This document shows positions 27,847 through 37,678 of a stretch of DNA of 64,000 nt, one piece after another. The notes beneath the pieces are model-generated. The model saw only the letters and a program-made list of their open reading frames with translations. It was not told the origin of the DNA and did no database searches. The DNA is taken from NCBI GenBank assembly GCA_902592375.1, contig CACJEG010000001.1:62001-126000 (forward strand), read 5' to 3'. The stretch's first letter is position 1. Each line of letters opens with the position of its first letter. A program made the translations under genes and the position numbers. This stretch comes from an uncultured Pelagibacteraceae bacterium (GTDB lineage Bacteria; Pseudomonadota; Alphaproteobacteria; Pelagibacterales; Pelagibacteraceae).

Positions 27847-28512
27847 ATGAAACAAAAATTTACAATTTTATTTGATTTAGATGGTACATTAGTAGATACA
27901 GCTCCAGATTTAATACGAGCACATAACCATGTAATGAAAAAATTTGGTTATCCTACAAAAACTTTAGGAGAATTAAAAAATGCTGTTGGAAAAGGAGCAA
28001 AAGCTATGATGGCAAAAGCTAACGGTCAATGGAAGTGGTTTGATGAAAAAATTCAAAACGAAATGACTGATGAATTTTTATCTTATTATGGAAAAAATAT
28101 TTTACATGAAAGTAAATTAATTAATGGTGTTAAGGAATTTTTAAATTGGTGTAAAAAAGAAAATATTTCTATGGCAGTATGCACTAATAAAACTGAACAC
28201 TTAGCAGTTGATCTTTTAAAAAAAATTGGGATTTATGATTATTTTGAATATGTTGCAGGTTATAATACTTTTGAATATTGCAAACCTGACCCTCGACATT
28301 TAACAACTACAATTGAAATTTTAGATGGTGATAAAAATAAATCAATTATGATCGGTGACAGTGAGACAGATGCTAATGCTGCTAAGGCTGCTGAAATTCC
28401 AATAATATTACTAAAATATGGATATACAGAAAAAAGATCTGAGGAAATTTATCATAATCACATTATAAAAGACTTTGTAGGCATTGAGAAAATAGTATCG
28501 GAATATCTTTAA
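27847..28512 (+). CDS. gph: Phosphoglycolate phosphatase-like HAD hydrolase
   Basis: A 221-residue HAD-superfamily phosphatase. Motif I is FDLDGTLVD (9-17, nucleophile D10), motif II is CTNKT, and motif IV is IGDSETD. The alpha-helical cap after motif I is of the Gph type, and VDTAPDLIRAHN resembles phosphoglycolate phosphatases, which clear 2-phosphoglycolate. It is divergent from the glmU-domain gene. Substrate is inferred; other sugar phosphates are possible. Confidence 0.8.
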   Translation: MKQKFTILFDLDGTLVDTAPDLIRAHNHVMKKFGYPTKTLGELKNAVGKGAKAMMAKANGQWKWFDEKIQNEMTDEFLSYYGKNILHESKLINGVKEFLNWCKKENISMAVCTNKTEHLAVDLLKKIGIYDYFEYVAGYNTFEYCKPDPRHLTTTIEILDGDKNKSIMIGDSETDANAAKAAEIPIILLKYGYTEKRSEEIYHNHIIKDFVGIEKIVSEYL

Positions 28513-28565
28513 TATTGATTAATTTATTTTAACTATTAAAACAAAATCACAAATAAGGAGTAATT

Positions 28566-30068
28566 TTGTTATTACACACAGTTAAAGTATATCCATCAAA
28601 AATTAATCTTCCAAAGAAGAAACAGCTTGCATGGAAAATTGCAGAGATAGCAAGCGATAATGCTAAATTAAATAAAGATGCTATTGAAATGGTTATCAAT
28701 AGAATTATTGATAATGCTTCTGTTGCAATTGCTTCATTAAATAGAAGGCCAGTAATCTCATCTAGAGAAATGGCTTTAAGACACCCTAGAAAAAATGGTG
28801 CAACTTTATTTGGTGTAAACTCAAAATTAAAATTTGATTGTGAATGGGCAGCATGGTCAAATGCTACAGCTGTTAGAGAATTAGATTTTCATGATACTTT
28901 CTTAGCTGCAGATTATAGTCATCCAGGTGACAACATTTCTCCTCTAATAAGTGTAGCACAACAAAACAAAAAAAGCGGATTGGATTTATTAAAAGGAATA
29001 ATTACTGCATATGAAGTTCAGGTAAATTTAGTCAAAGGTATTTGTTTGCATAAGCATAAGGTGGACCACATTGCTCATTTAGGCCCTAGTGTTGCTGCTG
29101 GATTAGGAACAATGCTAAAATTAAATACTGAAACTATATATCAAGCTGTTCAACAGGCATTACATACATCAATATCTACAAGACAATCTAGAAAAGGAGA
29201 AATTTCAAGTTGGAAAGCTTATGCTCCTGCTCATGCTGGTAAGCTTGCTATCGAAGCTGTAGATAGAACTATGAGAGGTGAAGGTGCTCCAAGTCCAATA
29301 TATGAGGGTGAAGATAGTGTAATAGCAAGAATATTGGATGGAAAAAAAGCAAACTACAAAGTCCCTTTACCAAAAAAAGGTGAGAGTAAAAAAGCTATCT
29401 TAGAGACATATACAAAAGAATATTCTGCAGAATATCAATCGCAAGCATTAATAGATCTAGCTAAAAAGCTAAAAACAAAAATTAATAATTTAAATTATAT
29501 TAAAAAAATTGATATTTTTACAAGTCATCACACTCATTATGTAATCGGAACAGGTGCTAATGATCCACAAAAAATGGATCCCAAGGCTAGTAGAGAAACA
29601 TTAGATCATTCTATAATGTATATATTTGCTGTAGCTTTAGAAGACGGAGATTGGCATCATGTTAAATCTTATACTAAAGCAAGAGCAAATAGAAAAAGTA
29701 CAATTAAAATTTGGAGATCAATTAAAACATATGAAGATAAAAAATGGACAAAGAAATATCATGATCCAAATCCAAAAAATAAAGCTTTTGGAGCTAAAGT
29801 AGTTGTAACACTTAACAATGGAAAAAAAATAACAGAGGAACTTGATAGAGCAGATGCACATCCATATGGAGCAAGACCGTTTAAGAGAGAAAATTATATA
29901 AATAAATTTTTAACTTTAACTGAGGGTATTTTGGATAAAAAAGAAAGCAACCGTTTTTTAAAAACAGTACAAAATTTAAGAAACTTAAAATCAGGTCAAC
30001 TTCATAAATTGAATATTGAAGTAAGAAGAAATAAATTAAAACAAAATAATAAAAAAGGAATTTTTTAA
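28566..30068 (+). CDS. prpD: 2-methylcitrate dehydratase
   Basis: Second enzyme of the methylcitrate cycle for propionyl-CoA. The 500-residue MmgE/PrpD protein has the PrpD features HPGDN (in [10 protein letters not shown]), HLGPSVAAG, and [14 protein letters not shown]. The start is a TTG at 28566, supported by a strong AAGGAG five nt upstream and by homologue-like N-terminus HTVKVYPSK. It overlaps prpB by 1 nt. Confidence 0.92.
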   Translation: MLLHTVKVYPSKINLPKKKQLAWKIAEIASDNAKLNKDAIEMVINRIIDNASVAIASLNRRPVISSREMALRHPRKNGATLFGVNSKLKFDCEWAAWSNATAVRELDFHDTFLAADYSHPGDNISPLISVAQQNKKSGLDLLKGIITAYEVQVNLVKGICLHKHKVDHIAHLGPSVAAGLGTMLKLNTETIYQAVQQALHTSISTRQSRKGEISSWKAYAPAHAGKLAIEAVDRTMRGEGAPSPIYEGEDSVIARILDGKKANYKVPLPKKGESKKAILETYTKEYSAEYQSQALIDLAKKLKTKINNLNYIKKIDIFTSHHTHYVIGTGANDPQKMDPKASRETLDHSIMYIFAVALEDGDWHHVKSYTKARANRKSTIKIWRSIKTYEDKKWTKKYHDPNPKNKAFGAKVVVTLNNGKKITEELDRADAHPYGARPFKRENYINKFLTLTEGILDKKESNRFLKTVQNLRNLKSGQLHKLNIEVRRNKLKQNNKKGIF

Positions 30069-30964
30069 TGCACTTTGTAGAAAAAGAACCAAGTCAAAAA
30101 AGATTAGATTTTGATCAAAAATTAAAATCAAATAAAATATTAAGAGTTCCAGGTGCATACAATCCTTTGACAGCAAAGCTTATAGAAGAAATTGGATATG
30201 ATGCAGTTTATATATCCGGTGGAGTAATGGCTAATGATCTTGGTTTTCCCGATATTGGCTTAACAACTCTACAAGATGTTAGCACAAGATCTTATCTAAT
30301 TTCAAGAGTAACTAATCTTCCAACAATAGTTGATATCGATACAGGATTTAAATCTTGTAAAGAAACTATAGAAACATTTGAAGAATTTGGAATAACGGGT
30401 GTCCACTTAGAGGATCAAATTGAAAGAAAAAGATGTGGGCATCTTGATAATAAAGAACTTATTTCAACTGATGCTATGGTTAAAAAAATTAAAGAATGTG
30501 TTGCAACAAAAAAAGATCAAAATTTTAAAATTATAGCTCGTTCAGATGCTAAAAGTGTTGAAGGTTTAGATAAAATGATTGAAAGATGCAAAGCCTACAT
30601 TGATGCTGGTGCTGAAATTATTTTCCCAGAAGCTCTTCAAGATGAAAAAGATTTTGAAAAAGTTCGTAAAGAATTGTCTGGGTACTTGTTAGCTAATATG
30701 ACTGAATTTGGTAAATCAAAATTGTTTAATTACAAAGAATTAGAAAATTTTGGGTATAATATAGTTATTTATCCAGTAACCTCACAAAGATTAGCAATGA
30801 AAAATGTCGAAGATGGATTAAGAGACATTTATGCAAATGGACATCAAAATAATATTATTGATAAGATGCAAACTAGGAAAAGACTTTACGAATTAGTCGA
30901 TTATGAAAAATATAATTCATTAGATGAAAAAATTTATAATTTTAGTACGGAAGGACATGAATAA
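30068..30964 (+). CDS. prpB: 2-methylisocitrate lyase
   Basis: Cleaves 2-methylisocitrate to pyruvate and succinate. The 298-residue isocitrate-lyase-family protein has the catalytic loop KRCGH (121-125, Cys123), the VDIDTGF magnesium site and HLEDQIERK. It overlaps prpD and prpC by 1 nt each (TAATG), so the three are coupled. Confidence 0.94.
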   Translation: MHFVEKEPSQKRLDFDQKLKSNKILRVPGAYNPLTAKLIEEIGYDAVYISGGVMANDLGFPDIGLTTLQDVSTRSYLISRVTNLPTIVDIDTGFKSCKETIETFEEFGITGVHLEDQIERKRCGHLDNKELISTDAMVKKIKECVATKKDQNFKIIARSDAKSVEGLDKMIERCKAYIDAGAEIIFPEALQDEKDFEKVRKELSGYLLANMTEFGKSKLFNYKELENFGYNIVIYPVTSQRLAMKNVEDGLRDIYANGHQNNIIDKMQTRKRLYELVDYEKYNSLDEKIYNFSTEGHE

Positions 30965-32088
30965 TGAGTGATGATATTAAAAAAGGCTTACTAGGTATTG
31001 TTGTAGATGAAACAGAAGTTTCAAAAGTAATGCCAGAAATAAATTCTCTTACTTATAGAGGGTATGCAGCTCAAGATTTATGTGAATATTGTAGATTTGA
31101 GGAAGTTGCATATCTTATTCTTAATAAGGATCTCCCGAATACTATCCAACTTAGACAATTTGAAAAAGAAGAAAGAAACAACAGAGAACTAACAAAAAAT
31201 TTATATGAAATAATCAAACACATGCCAAAGAAATCTCATCCAATGGATGTTGCAAGAACAGCTGTGAGTGTAATGGGATTAGAGGATAAAGAAACTACAG
31301 ATTCTTCACCAGAAGCAAATATGAGAAAAGCTCTAAGAATTTTTGCAAAAACTCCAACTGCCTTAGCTGCTTTTTATAGAATAAGAAAAGGTAAAAAAAT
31401 AATTAAACCTAAAAAAACATTAACTTTTGCTGAAAACTTTTTTTATATGTGCTTTGGAAAAGTTCCTCAAAAAGAGATAGTCAAAGCTTTTGATGTATCT
31501 TTAATTTTATATGCAGAACATAGCTTTAATGTTTCAACTTTTACAGCAAGAACAATTACTAGTAGCTTATCTGACATACACGGAGCAATTACAGGTGCAA
31601 TTGCAAGTTTAAAAGGCCCACTTCACGGCGGTGCTAATGAAGAAGTGATGCATATGATGAATAAAATTAAAAAGCCTGAAAATGCCCTAAAATGGATTAA
31701 CAACGCCTTGAAAAATAAAGAGGTTGTGATGGGATTTGGGCATAGGGTTTATAAATCAGGTGACTCTAGAGTTCCAACCATGAGGAAATATTTTGCAAAA
31801 GTTGCAAAAATTAAGAAAGATAAAAAATTCGAGAAAATTTACGATATTGTTGAAAGGGTAATGATAAAAGAAAAAAACATATATCCTAATGTAGACTATC
31901 CTACAGGACCTACTTATCATTTAATGGGATTTGAAACTGATTTTTTTACTCCAATATTTGTAATTTCAAGAATTACTGGTTGGTCTGCTCATATAATGGA
32001 GCAACATGCTGCTAATAAACTTATTAGACCTTTAGCTAGTTACAAAGGTAGCAAGCATCGAAAAGTGATGCAGTTAAATCAAAGATAA
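30964..32088 (+). CDS. prpC: 2-methylcitrate synthase
   Basis: Condenses propionyl-CoA with oxaloacetate. A citrate-synthase-family protein of 374 residues, short as in PrpC. Catalytic segments are LYAEHSFNVSTFTAR, PLHGGANEEV and GFGHRVYK. The N-terminal GLLGIVVDETEVSKV is PrpC-like. It is the last gene of the prpDBC set; prpE and a prpR regulator are not adjacent. It is convergent with nrdB with an 8-nt gap. Confidence 0.92.
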   Translation: MSDDIKKGLLGIVVDETEVSKVMPEINSLTYRGYAAQDLCEYCRFEEVAYLILNKDLPNTIQLRQFEKEERNNRELTKNLYEIIKHMPKKSHPMDVARTAVSVMGLEDKETTDSSPEANMRKALRIFAKTPTALAAFYRIRKGKKIIKPKKTLTFAENFFYMCFGKVPQKEIVKAFDVSLILYAEHSFNVSTFTARTITSSLSDIHGAITGAIASLKGPLHGGANEEVMHMMNKIKKPENALKWINNALKNKEVVMGFGHRVYKSGDSRVPTMRKYFAKVAKIKKDKKFEKIYDIVERVMIKEKNIYPNVDYPTGPTYHLMGFETDFFTPIFVISRITGWSAHIMEQHAANKLIRPLASYKGSKHRKVMQLNQR

Positions 32089-32096
32089 TTTTAAGA

Positions 32097-33104
32097 TTAA
32101 CTAAAAGCTTCTGCCCAAGTACCCTGAGTTGATGCTTTAGAATATTCAGTCGCTCTACCTTCAAAGAAATTCATATGCTCAACTGCATTTAGCATTGTAT
32201 CCAACCAAGTTAATGGATTTTTTTGAACATCATAAATTGGTTCTAATCCTAATTGAATAAGTCGTCTATTCGCAATGAACCTAATATAATCTTTAACTTC
32301 TTGAGCAGTTAAACCTTCCATTGGACCCATTTCAAAAGCTAAATCAATAAAAGCGTCTTCATGCTCAACAATTATTCTACAAGCTTCATAAAGTTCTTTT
32401 TTAAGTTTAGGTGTCCAGATTTCAGGATTTTCTTTTATAAACTCCTTAAAAATTCTGATCATAGAATTACAATGAAGCGTTTCATCTCTTACAGACCAAG
32501 TAACTATCTGACCCATTCCTTTCATTTTATTGTGTCTTGGAAAATTCAATAAAATTGCAAAACTTGCAAACAACTGCAATCCTTCTGTAAAAGCACTAAA
32601 CACTGCAACTGTTTTTGCAATGTCTTCTTTAGAATTAACATTGAAACCCTGCATGTAATCGTACTTATCTTTCATCTCTTTGTATTTCATGAAAGCTGAG
32701 TATTCTGATTCAGGCATACCAATTGTATCTAAAAGATGAGAATAGGCTGCTACATGGACTGTTTCCATTGCAGCAAATGCTGTCATCATCATTAATACTT
32801 CTGTTGGTTTAAATACAGTTGTGTAATGTCTTAAATAACAATTATTAACTTCTACATCTGCTTGAGTAAAAAATCTAAAAATTTGTGTTAATAGATTTTT
32901 TTCCGGTTGAGACAAGTTTTTTTGCCAATCTCTAACATCGTCTCCTAAAGGAACTTCTTCTGGTAACCAGTGTATTCTTTGTTGAGTTAACCAGGCATCA
33001 TAACACCATGGATATCTAAATGGTTTATAAACAGGGTTCTCTACTAATAGACCCATTTTTTTTGGTTGAATAATTTCTTTGTTGATTTTTTCTGCTACTG
33101 ACAT
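32097..33104 (-). CDS. nrdB: Ribonucleotide reductase class I, beta subunit
   Basis: Holds the diiron-tyrosyl radical cofactor. From the ATG at 33104 (335 aa), the first di-iron helix has D83, E114, H117 and the radical Tyr121 in ETVHVAAY; later ligands lie in AFTEGLQL and RDETLHCN. That start is chosen because AGGAG stands about 8 nt upstream; a GTG three codons earlier lies inside that signal. It overlaps the nrdA stop by 10 nt. Confidence 0.94.
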   Translation of the reverse strand: MSVAEKINKEIIQPKKMGLLVENPVYKPFRYPWCYDAWLTQQRIHWLPEEVPLGDDVRDWQKNLSQPEKNLLTQIFRFFTQADVEVNNCYLRHYTTVFKPTEVLMMMTAFAAMETVHVAAYSHLLDTIGMPESEYSAFMKYKEMKDKYDYMQGFNVNSKEDIAKTVAVFSAFTEGLQLFASFAILLNFPRHNKMKGMGQIVTWSVRDETLHCNSMIRIFKEFIKENPEIWTPKLKKELYEACRIIVEHEDAFIDLAFEMGPMEGLTAQEVKDYIRFIANRRLIQLGLEPIYDVQKNPLTWLDTMLNAVEHMNFFEGRATEYSKASTQGTWAEAFS

Positions 33105-35035
33105 GATAAACACTCCTCGTACTCCGGCTGCTCGTTAGATTGTTGATTTTTAGATTTATAAACGTTTGCTGTAATATCGGTTGATTTAGCATCATTGATA
33201 TTTTCAGCTCTTTGAATTGATTTTGATCTACAGTAATAAAGGCTTTTTAAACCTTTCTTCCATGCATCAAAATGAATTTTATGTAATTCTTTTTTATGAA
33301 CATCTGCTGGTAAAAATAAATTTACCGATTGAGCTTGTGAAATATAAGGGGTTCTGTCACCACTAAGTTCAATAATCCAATTTTGATTAAGCTCAAATGC
33401 TGTTTTAAATACATCTTTTTCTAAATCAGTTAAGAAATCTAAGTGACTAACAGATCCTTGATTAGTAGTGATTGTAGACCATGTTTCGTCATCGTTTTTA
33501 CCGTGATTTTGTAATATTTCTTCTAAATATCTATTTCTAACATTGAAAGATCCTGACAAAGTTTTGTGTGTGTAGCTATTAGCTGCAATGGGTTCTACTC
33601 CTGGAGATGCTCCACCACAAATAATTGAAATTGAAGCTGTTGGAGCTATTGCTGTTTTGTTTGAAAATCTTTCCTTATAGCCATACTCAGCTGCATCTGG
33701 ACAAGCTCCTCTTTCTTCAGCCAAATCTTTAGATGCTTGGTTTACTTTTTCATCAATATTTTTAAATATTTTTTTATTCCATGATTTTGCCATTACTGAC
33801 TCTAGAGGAATTCTATTTTTTTGTAAGAATGAGTGAAAGCCCATTACACCTAAACCAACACTTCTTTCTCTTTCTGCTGAATATTTTGCATCTTTAAACT
33901 GATCAGGTGCTTTGTTAATAAAATCTGATAAGACGTTATCTAAAAATCTCATCACATCATTAATCATATCTGGATCATCTTTCCATTCATCATACTTTTC
34001 TAAATTTAAAGAAGATAAACAGCATACAGCAGTTCTATCTCTTCCATCTTTATCAATTCCTGTTGGCAAAGTTATTTCACTGCACAAATTAGAGGTTTTA
34101 ACCGTAAGGTTTGCTAACTTATGGTGCTGTGGAATTTGTCTATTAACAGTATCAATATAAATAATATACGGTTCTCCTGTTTCTATTCTTGCAGTTAACA
34201 ATCTGATCCATAAATTTCTTGCCGAAATAGTTTGTTGTATAGTTCCATCAGCAGGACTTTTTAATGCCCATTGTTCATCAGTTTCAACTGCTCTCATAAA
34301 TGCATCTGAAACTAAAACACCATGATGTAGATTTAGTGCTTTTCTATTTGGGTCTCCGCCTGTGGGTCTTCTCATCTCTATAAATTCTTCGATCTCAGGA
34401 TGATCAATTGGAAGATAACAAGCTGCTGACCCTCTTCTTAATGAACCTTGACTAATTGCCATTGTTAATGAATCCATAACTTTGATAAACGGAATTATTC
34501 CTGAAGTTTTTCCAACTTTTCCAATTTTTTCTCCAATAGATCTTAAGTTGCCCCAGTAACTTCCTATTCCGCCACCCTTAGCAGCTAGCCAAACATTCTC
34601 GCTCCAAAGATCTAAAATTCCACCCAAACTGTCTGAAGCTTCATTTAAAAAACACGAAATTGGTAAACCTCTTTTTGTTCCGCCATTTGATAAAACTGGT
34701 GTAGCAGGCATAAACCAAAGGTTACTGATATAATTATAAATTCTTTGTGCATGTAAGTTATCATCTGAGTATGTGCTAGCTACTCTTGCAAATAAGTCTT
34801 GATAAGATTCATTTGGACCCAGATATCTATCTTTCAAAGTTGCTTTTCCAAAATCAGTTAAGTTTGAATCTTTTGATCTATCAATTTTAATTATGATACC
34901 TTTGTCATTTTGAAACAGTTCTGTTTCATTATTTAATGAAAAAAGATCTGGTCTATTTCCTTTAGAAACTTCTTTAACTTCTGGGCTATATTCAGAGACA
35001 GCTTTTTTAAGGGCTTGGGAGAGAATCTTATTCAT
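33095..35035 (-). CDS. nrdA: Ribonucleotide reductase class I, alpha subunit
   Basis: The catalytic subunit that reduces ribonucleotides. The 646-residue protein has the catalytic-site region SNLCSEITLPT with its conserved Cys, the AKGGGIGSYWG loop, the PTASISIICGGASPGVEP segment and the C-terminal ECLSCQ redox cysteines. The N-terminus seems to lack a clear ATP-cone allosteric domain: about 70 residues precede the RNR core. A palindrome upstream may be a NrdR box. Confidence 0.94.
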   Translation of the reverse strand: MNKILSQALKKAVSEYSPEVKEVSKGNRPDLFSLNNETELFQNDKGIIIKIDRSKDSNLTDFGKATLKDRYLGPNESYQDLFARVASTYSDDNLHAQRIYNYISNLWFMPATPVLSNGGTKRGLPISCFLNEASDSLGGILDLWSENVWLAAKGGGIGSYWGNLRSIGEKIGKVGKTSGIIPFIKVMDSLTMAISQGSLRRGSAACYLPIDHPEIEEFIEMRRPTGGDPNRKALNLHHGVLVSDAFMRAVETDEQWALKSPADGTIQQTISARNLWIRLLTARIETGEPYIIYIDTVNRQIPQHHKLANLTVKTSNLCSEITLPTGIDKDGRDRTAVCCLSSLNLEKYDEWKDDPDMINDVMRFLDNVLSDFINKAPDQFKDAKYSAERERSVGLGVMGFHSFLQKNRIPLESVMAKSWNKKIFKNIDEKVNQASKDLAEERGACPDAAEYGYKERFSNKTAIAPTASISIICGGASPGVEPIAANSYTHKTLSGSFNVRNRYLEEILQNHGKNDDETWSTITTNQGSVSHLDFLTDLEKDVFKTAFELNQNWIIELSGDRTPYISQAQSVNLFLPADVHKKELHKIHFDAWKKGLKSLYYCRSKSIQRAENINDAKSTDITANVYKSKNQQSNEQPEYEECLSCQ

Positions 35036-35067
35036 AAGTTTTAATATATTTTGTTATTTAGGCGAAA

Positions 35068-35082
35068 ACAACTATATGTTGT
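35068..35082. promoter_or_regulatory. Possible NrdR-type box upstream of nrdA
   Basis: The near-palindrome ACAACTATATGTTGT lies 32 nt upstream of the nrdA start, resembling NrdR boxes (roughly ACACTATATATNGTGT). A second typical box at 31-32 bp spacing was not found; AGTATACT at 35097-35104 is ~25 bp away and off phase. Weak support, by eye. Confidence 0.35.
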
Positions 35083-35214
35083 AGGCGCTTACATTCAGTA
35101 TACTAAATAAACGTTTAATCAATGGAACATTTATAGAACGCGACAATATGAATATCAATAAAAAAATTAGAATAATTTCAAGAAATTAACATAAAAAGGT
35201 TGAGAAAGTAACAA

Positions 35215-36669
35215 ATGAACAAAAGTATTAAAATAGATCCCTATGGTTTTAGAGAATATGACGCCCGATGGTTGTATGAAAAAGACATAAACCAATCAGG
35301 GATCGAGAATCTAGGAAAAGGACTTGGAACACAGATAAAAATACATGCCAAAAAAGATAATCCTAGAATCATAGTAGGCCATGATTATCGCTCTTATAGT
35401 GAGGAAATAAAAACAGCTCTTAAAAAAGGATTGTTGTCTACGGGATGCAATATAGAAGATATTGGTTTGTCATTATCTCCAATGGTTTATTTTGCACAAT
35501 TTAATTTAGATGCAGATGCAGTTGCAATGATAACAGCAAGCCATAATGAAAATGGTTGGACTGGTGTGAAAATGGGTATCAAAAAAGGACTAACTCATGC
35601 ACCTGAAGAAATGAAGGAATTAAAAGAAATTACCTTAAATGAAAAATTTACAAAAGGTAAAGGTAATGAAAAACAAATAAAAAATTTTGATAGAATTTAC
35701 AAGGAAGACTTAATTAGTAAAAATAAAATTAAAAAAAAAATAAAAGCTGTTGTGGCTTGTGGAAATGGAACAGCAGGTGTTTTTGCCCCGGATATTCTAA
35801 GAGGTATTGGATGTGAGGTAATAGAGTTAGATTGTAACCTGGATTGGAATTTTCCTAAATACAATCCAAATCCAGAGGATCTGGAAATGCTTCACGAAAT
35901 AGCAAAAGTAGTTAAAGAAAACAATGCTGATATAGGTTTTGGATTTGATGGTGATGGAGATAGAGTTGGTGTAATTGATGATAAAGGTAATGAAATATTT
36001 TCAGATAAAATTGGTCTTCTAATTGCTAGAAATTTATCAAGCAAACATAAAAAATCAAAGTTTGTAGTTGATGTAAAATCAACAGGTTTATACTCAAAAG
36101 ATAAAATCTTATTAAAAAACAACTGTGAAACAATTTATTGGAAAACAGGTCATTCTCATATTAAACGAAAAGTGAATACTGAAAAAGCTTTGGCAGGGTT
36201 TGAAAAAAGTGGACATTTTTTCTTTAATCAGCCATTAGGTTTTGGATATGATGATGGTATCAATTCAGCAATTCAAGTATGTCACTTACTAGATAATCAA
36301 AATAAAAAAATGAGTGAAATTATTAGTGAATTACCTAATACATTTCAAACGCCTACAATGGCACCTTTTTGCAAAGATGAAGAGAAATATATTGTTGTTG
36401 AAGAACTAGTTAAACAAATTAAAAATTTACAAGAAAACAAAACTGAAATTGATGGCCAAGTTATTAATGATATTTTAACTGTTAATGGAGTTAGGTTTTC
36501 ATTTGAAGATGGTTCTTGGGGGCTTATAAGAGCTTCTTCAAACAAACCATCTTTAGTTATTGTTACTGAAAGCCCGACATCAGATGAAAGAAAGAAAAAA
36601 ATATTTGATTTTATTGACAATTTATTAAAAAAAACTGGAAAAATCGGCGAATATGATCAAAAAATTTAG
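35215..36669 (+). CDS. Phosphomannomutase/phosphoglucomutase
   Basis: A 484-residue alpha-D-phosphohexomutase that interconverts hexose-1- and 6-phosphates. The phosphoserine is S109 in TASHNENGWTG, the magnesium loop is GFDGDGDRVG near residue 245, and the sugar-binding loop GFEKSGHFFFN is present. It most resembles ManB/AlgC-type enzymes. The N-terminal FREYDARWLY resembles the PMM/PGM FREYDIRG motif. It is convergent with the GT2 gene and may feed GDP-mannose or UDP-glucose pathways. Confidence 0.9.
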   Translation: MNKSIKIDPYGFREYDARWLYEKDINQSGIENLGKGLGTQIKIHAKKDNPRIIVGHDYRSYSEEIKTALKKGLLSTGCNIEDIGLSLSPMVYFAQFNLDADAVAMITASHNENGWTGVKMGIKKGLTHAPEEMKELKEITLNEKFTKGKGNEKQIKNFDRIYKEDLISKNKIKKKIKAVVACGNGTAGVFAPDILRGIGCEVIELDCNLDWNFPKYNPNPEDLEMLHEIAKVVKENNADIGFGFDGDGDRVGVIDDKGNEIFSDKIGLLIARNLSSKHKKSKFVVDVKSTGLYSKDKILLKNNCETIYWKTGHSHIKRKVNTEKALAGFEKSGHFFFNQPLGFGYDDGINSAIQVCHLLDNQNKKMSEIISELPNTFQTPTMAPFCKDEEKYIVVEELVKQIKNLQENKTEIDGQVINDILTVNGVRFSFEDGSWGLIRASSNKPSLVIVTESPTSDERKKKIFDFIDNLLKKTGKIGEYDQKI

Positions 36670-36683
36670 ATTAAATGAGTTTC

Positions 36684-37523
36684 TTATTCATATGGTCTAT
36701 AAAATGATTTTGATAAAAAATAAGAATTTAACAAACCCTTAACTCTCATAAAATATATATCTCTTTTTGATTTATTAAATATTGCTAGAAAAATAAGTGT
36801 TTTTATTACTGAAGTAATTAAATTAGGAAAAGTTTTAATAAAAGCATTTAAATATCCATAATGTTTTTTATTAAAATAAAACTTAGACCACATCCAATGC
36901 CAATTTCTACTTTTTTCCATTTCAATATCTTCTCTATCTCCATGGGATAGGCCACTTAAATGATTTACCTTAGTATTTATTAAAAATATTTTTTTCTTAT
37001 ACTTATGAACTCTTACACATAAATCTATCTCCTCAAGATATAAAAAAATATTTTCATCAAAAAACCCTACTTCTTTCATTTCCTCTTTGTCTAAGAGCAT
37101 AGCAAATCCTTTTACATGATATTTTTCAATAATATCACTAGATCCAAATATATTCTCATCTGTATCTTCTAAAGAGCAAGGTGCTGCAATTGCAAATTTT
37201 TTATCTTTTAATTGTTTTGTCATATCAGGAATTGTATTTGAATTTATTTGTGCATCTGGATTTAGAATAAACAAATATCTCGTATCAGAGTTATCAATTC
37301 CATAATTATTACCATTTCCATACCCCAAATTGCTATCCATGATATAACATTTTAAATTATTGTATTTTTTCTCCAATAACTCCTTAAGTTGATGGTTGGA
37401 ACTGTTTTCAACAATAATTTTTTTTGAATCTTTCGGTAAGTTTTCTAAACAGCTTTCAATAAGTTTTTCACTTTTATACGTAGTAATTATAAAAGTAATA
37501 TCTTTTTCTAAAATTTGGCTCAT
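36684..37523 (-). CDS. Glycosyltransferase family 2
   Basis: A 279-residue GT-A fold glycosyltransferase, resembling rhamnosyltransferase-like GT2 proteins. It has FIITTYKSEKLIESCL (N-terminal strand/helix), the DxD-like region ILNPDAQINSN and the acceptor-site FFDENIFLYLEEIDLCVRV. A C-terminal hydrophobic stretch is present. Probable role in cell-surface polysaccharide assembly; donor and acceptor unknown. Confidence 0.82.
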   Translation of the reverse strand: MSQILEKDITFIITTYKSEKLIESCLENLPKDSKKIIVENSSNHQLKELLEKKYNNLKCYIMDSNLGYGNGNNYGIDNSDTRYLFILNPDAQINSNTIPDMTKQLKDKKFAIAAPCSLEDTDENIFGSSDIIEKYHVKGFAMLLDKEEMKEVGFFDENIFLYLEEIDLCVRVHKYKKKIFLINTKVNHLSGLSHGDREDIEMEKSRNWHWMWSKFYFNKKHYGYLNAFIKTFPNLITSVIKTLIFLAIFNKSKRDIYFMRVKGLLNSYFLSKSFYRPYE

Positions 37524-37678
37524 AAATTAATTTATAAAGTGTAATAAGAACTAATCAAAATGTTAAAAAGATTTAATTTCTAGTATGAATTGATTTTTTT
37601 GAATACTTTTACATGTTATTTAAAATTAAAAGAATAAAGATAAAGTTAAAGTCAACTATTATTTAAGCTCTTAAAATT

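Noticed and set aside
35097-35104. AGTATACT as a second NrdR box
   Set aside because: Spacing of about 25 bp from the first palindrome does not fit the usual ~31 bp arrangement and the match is short.
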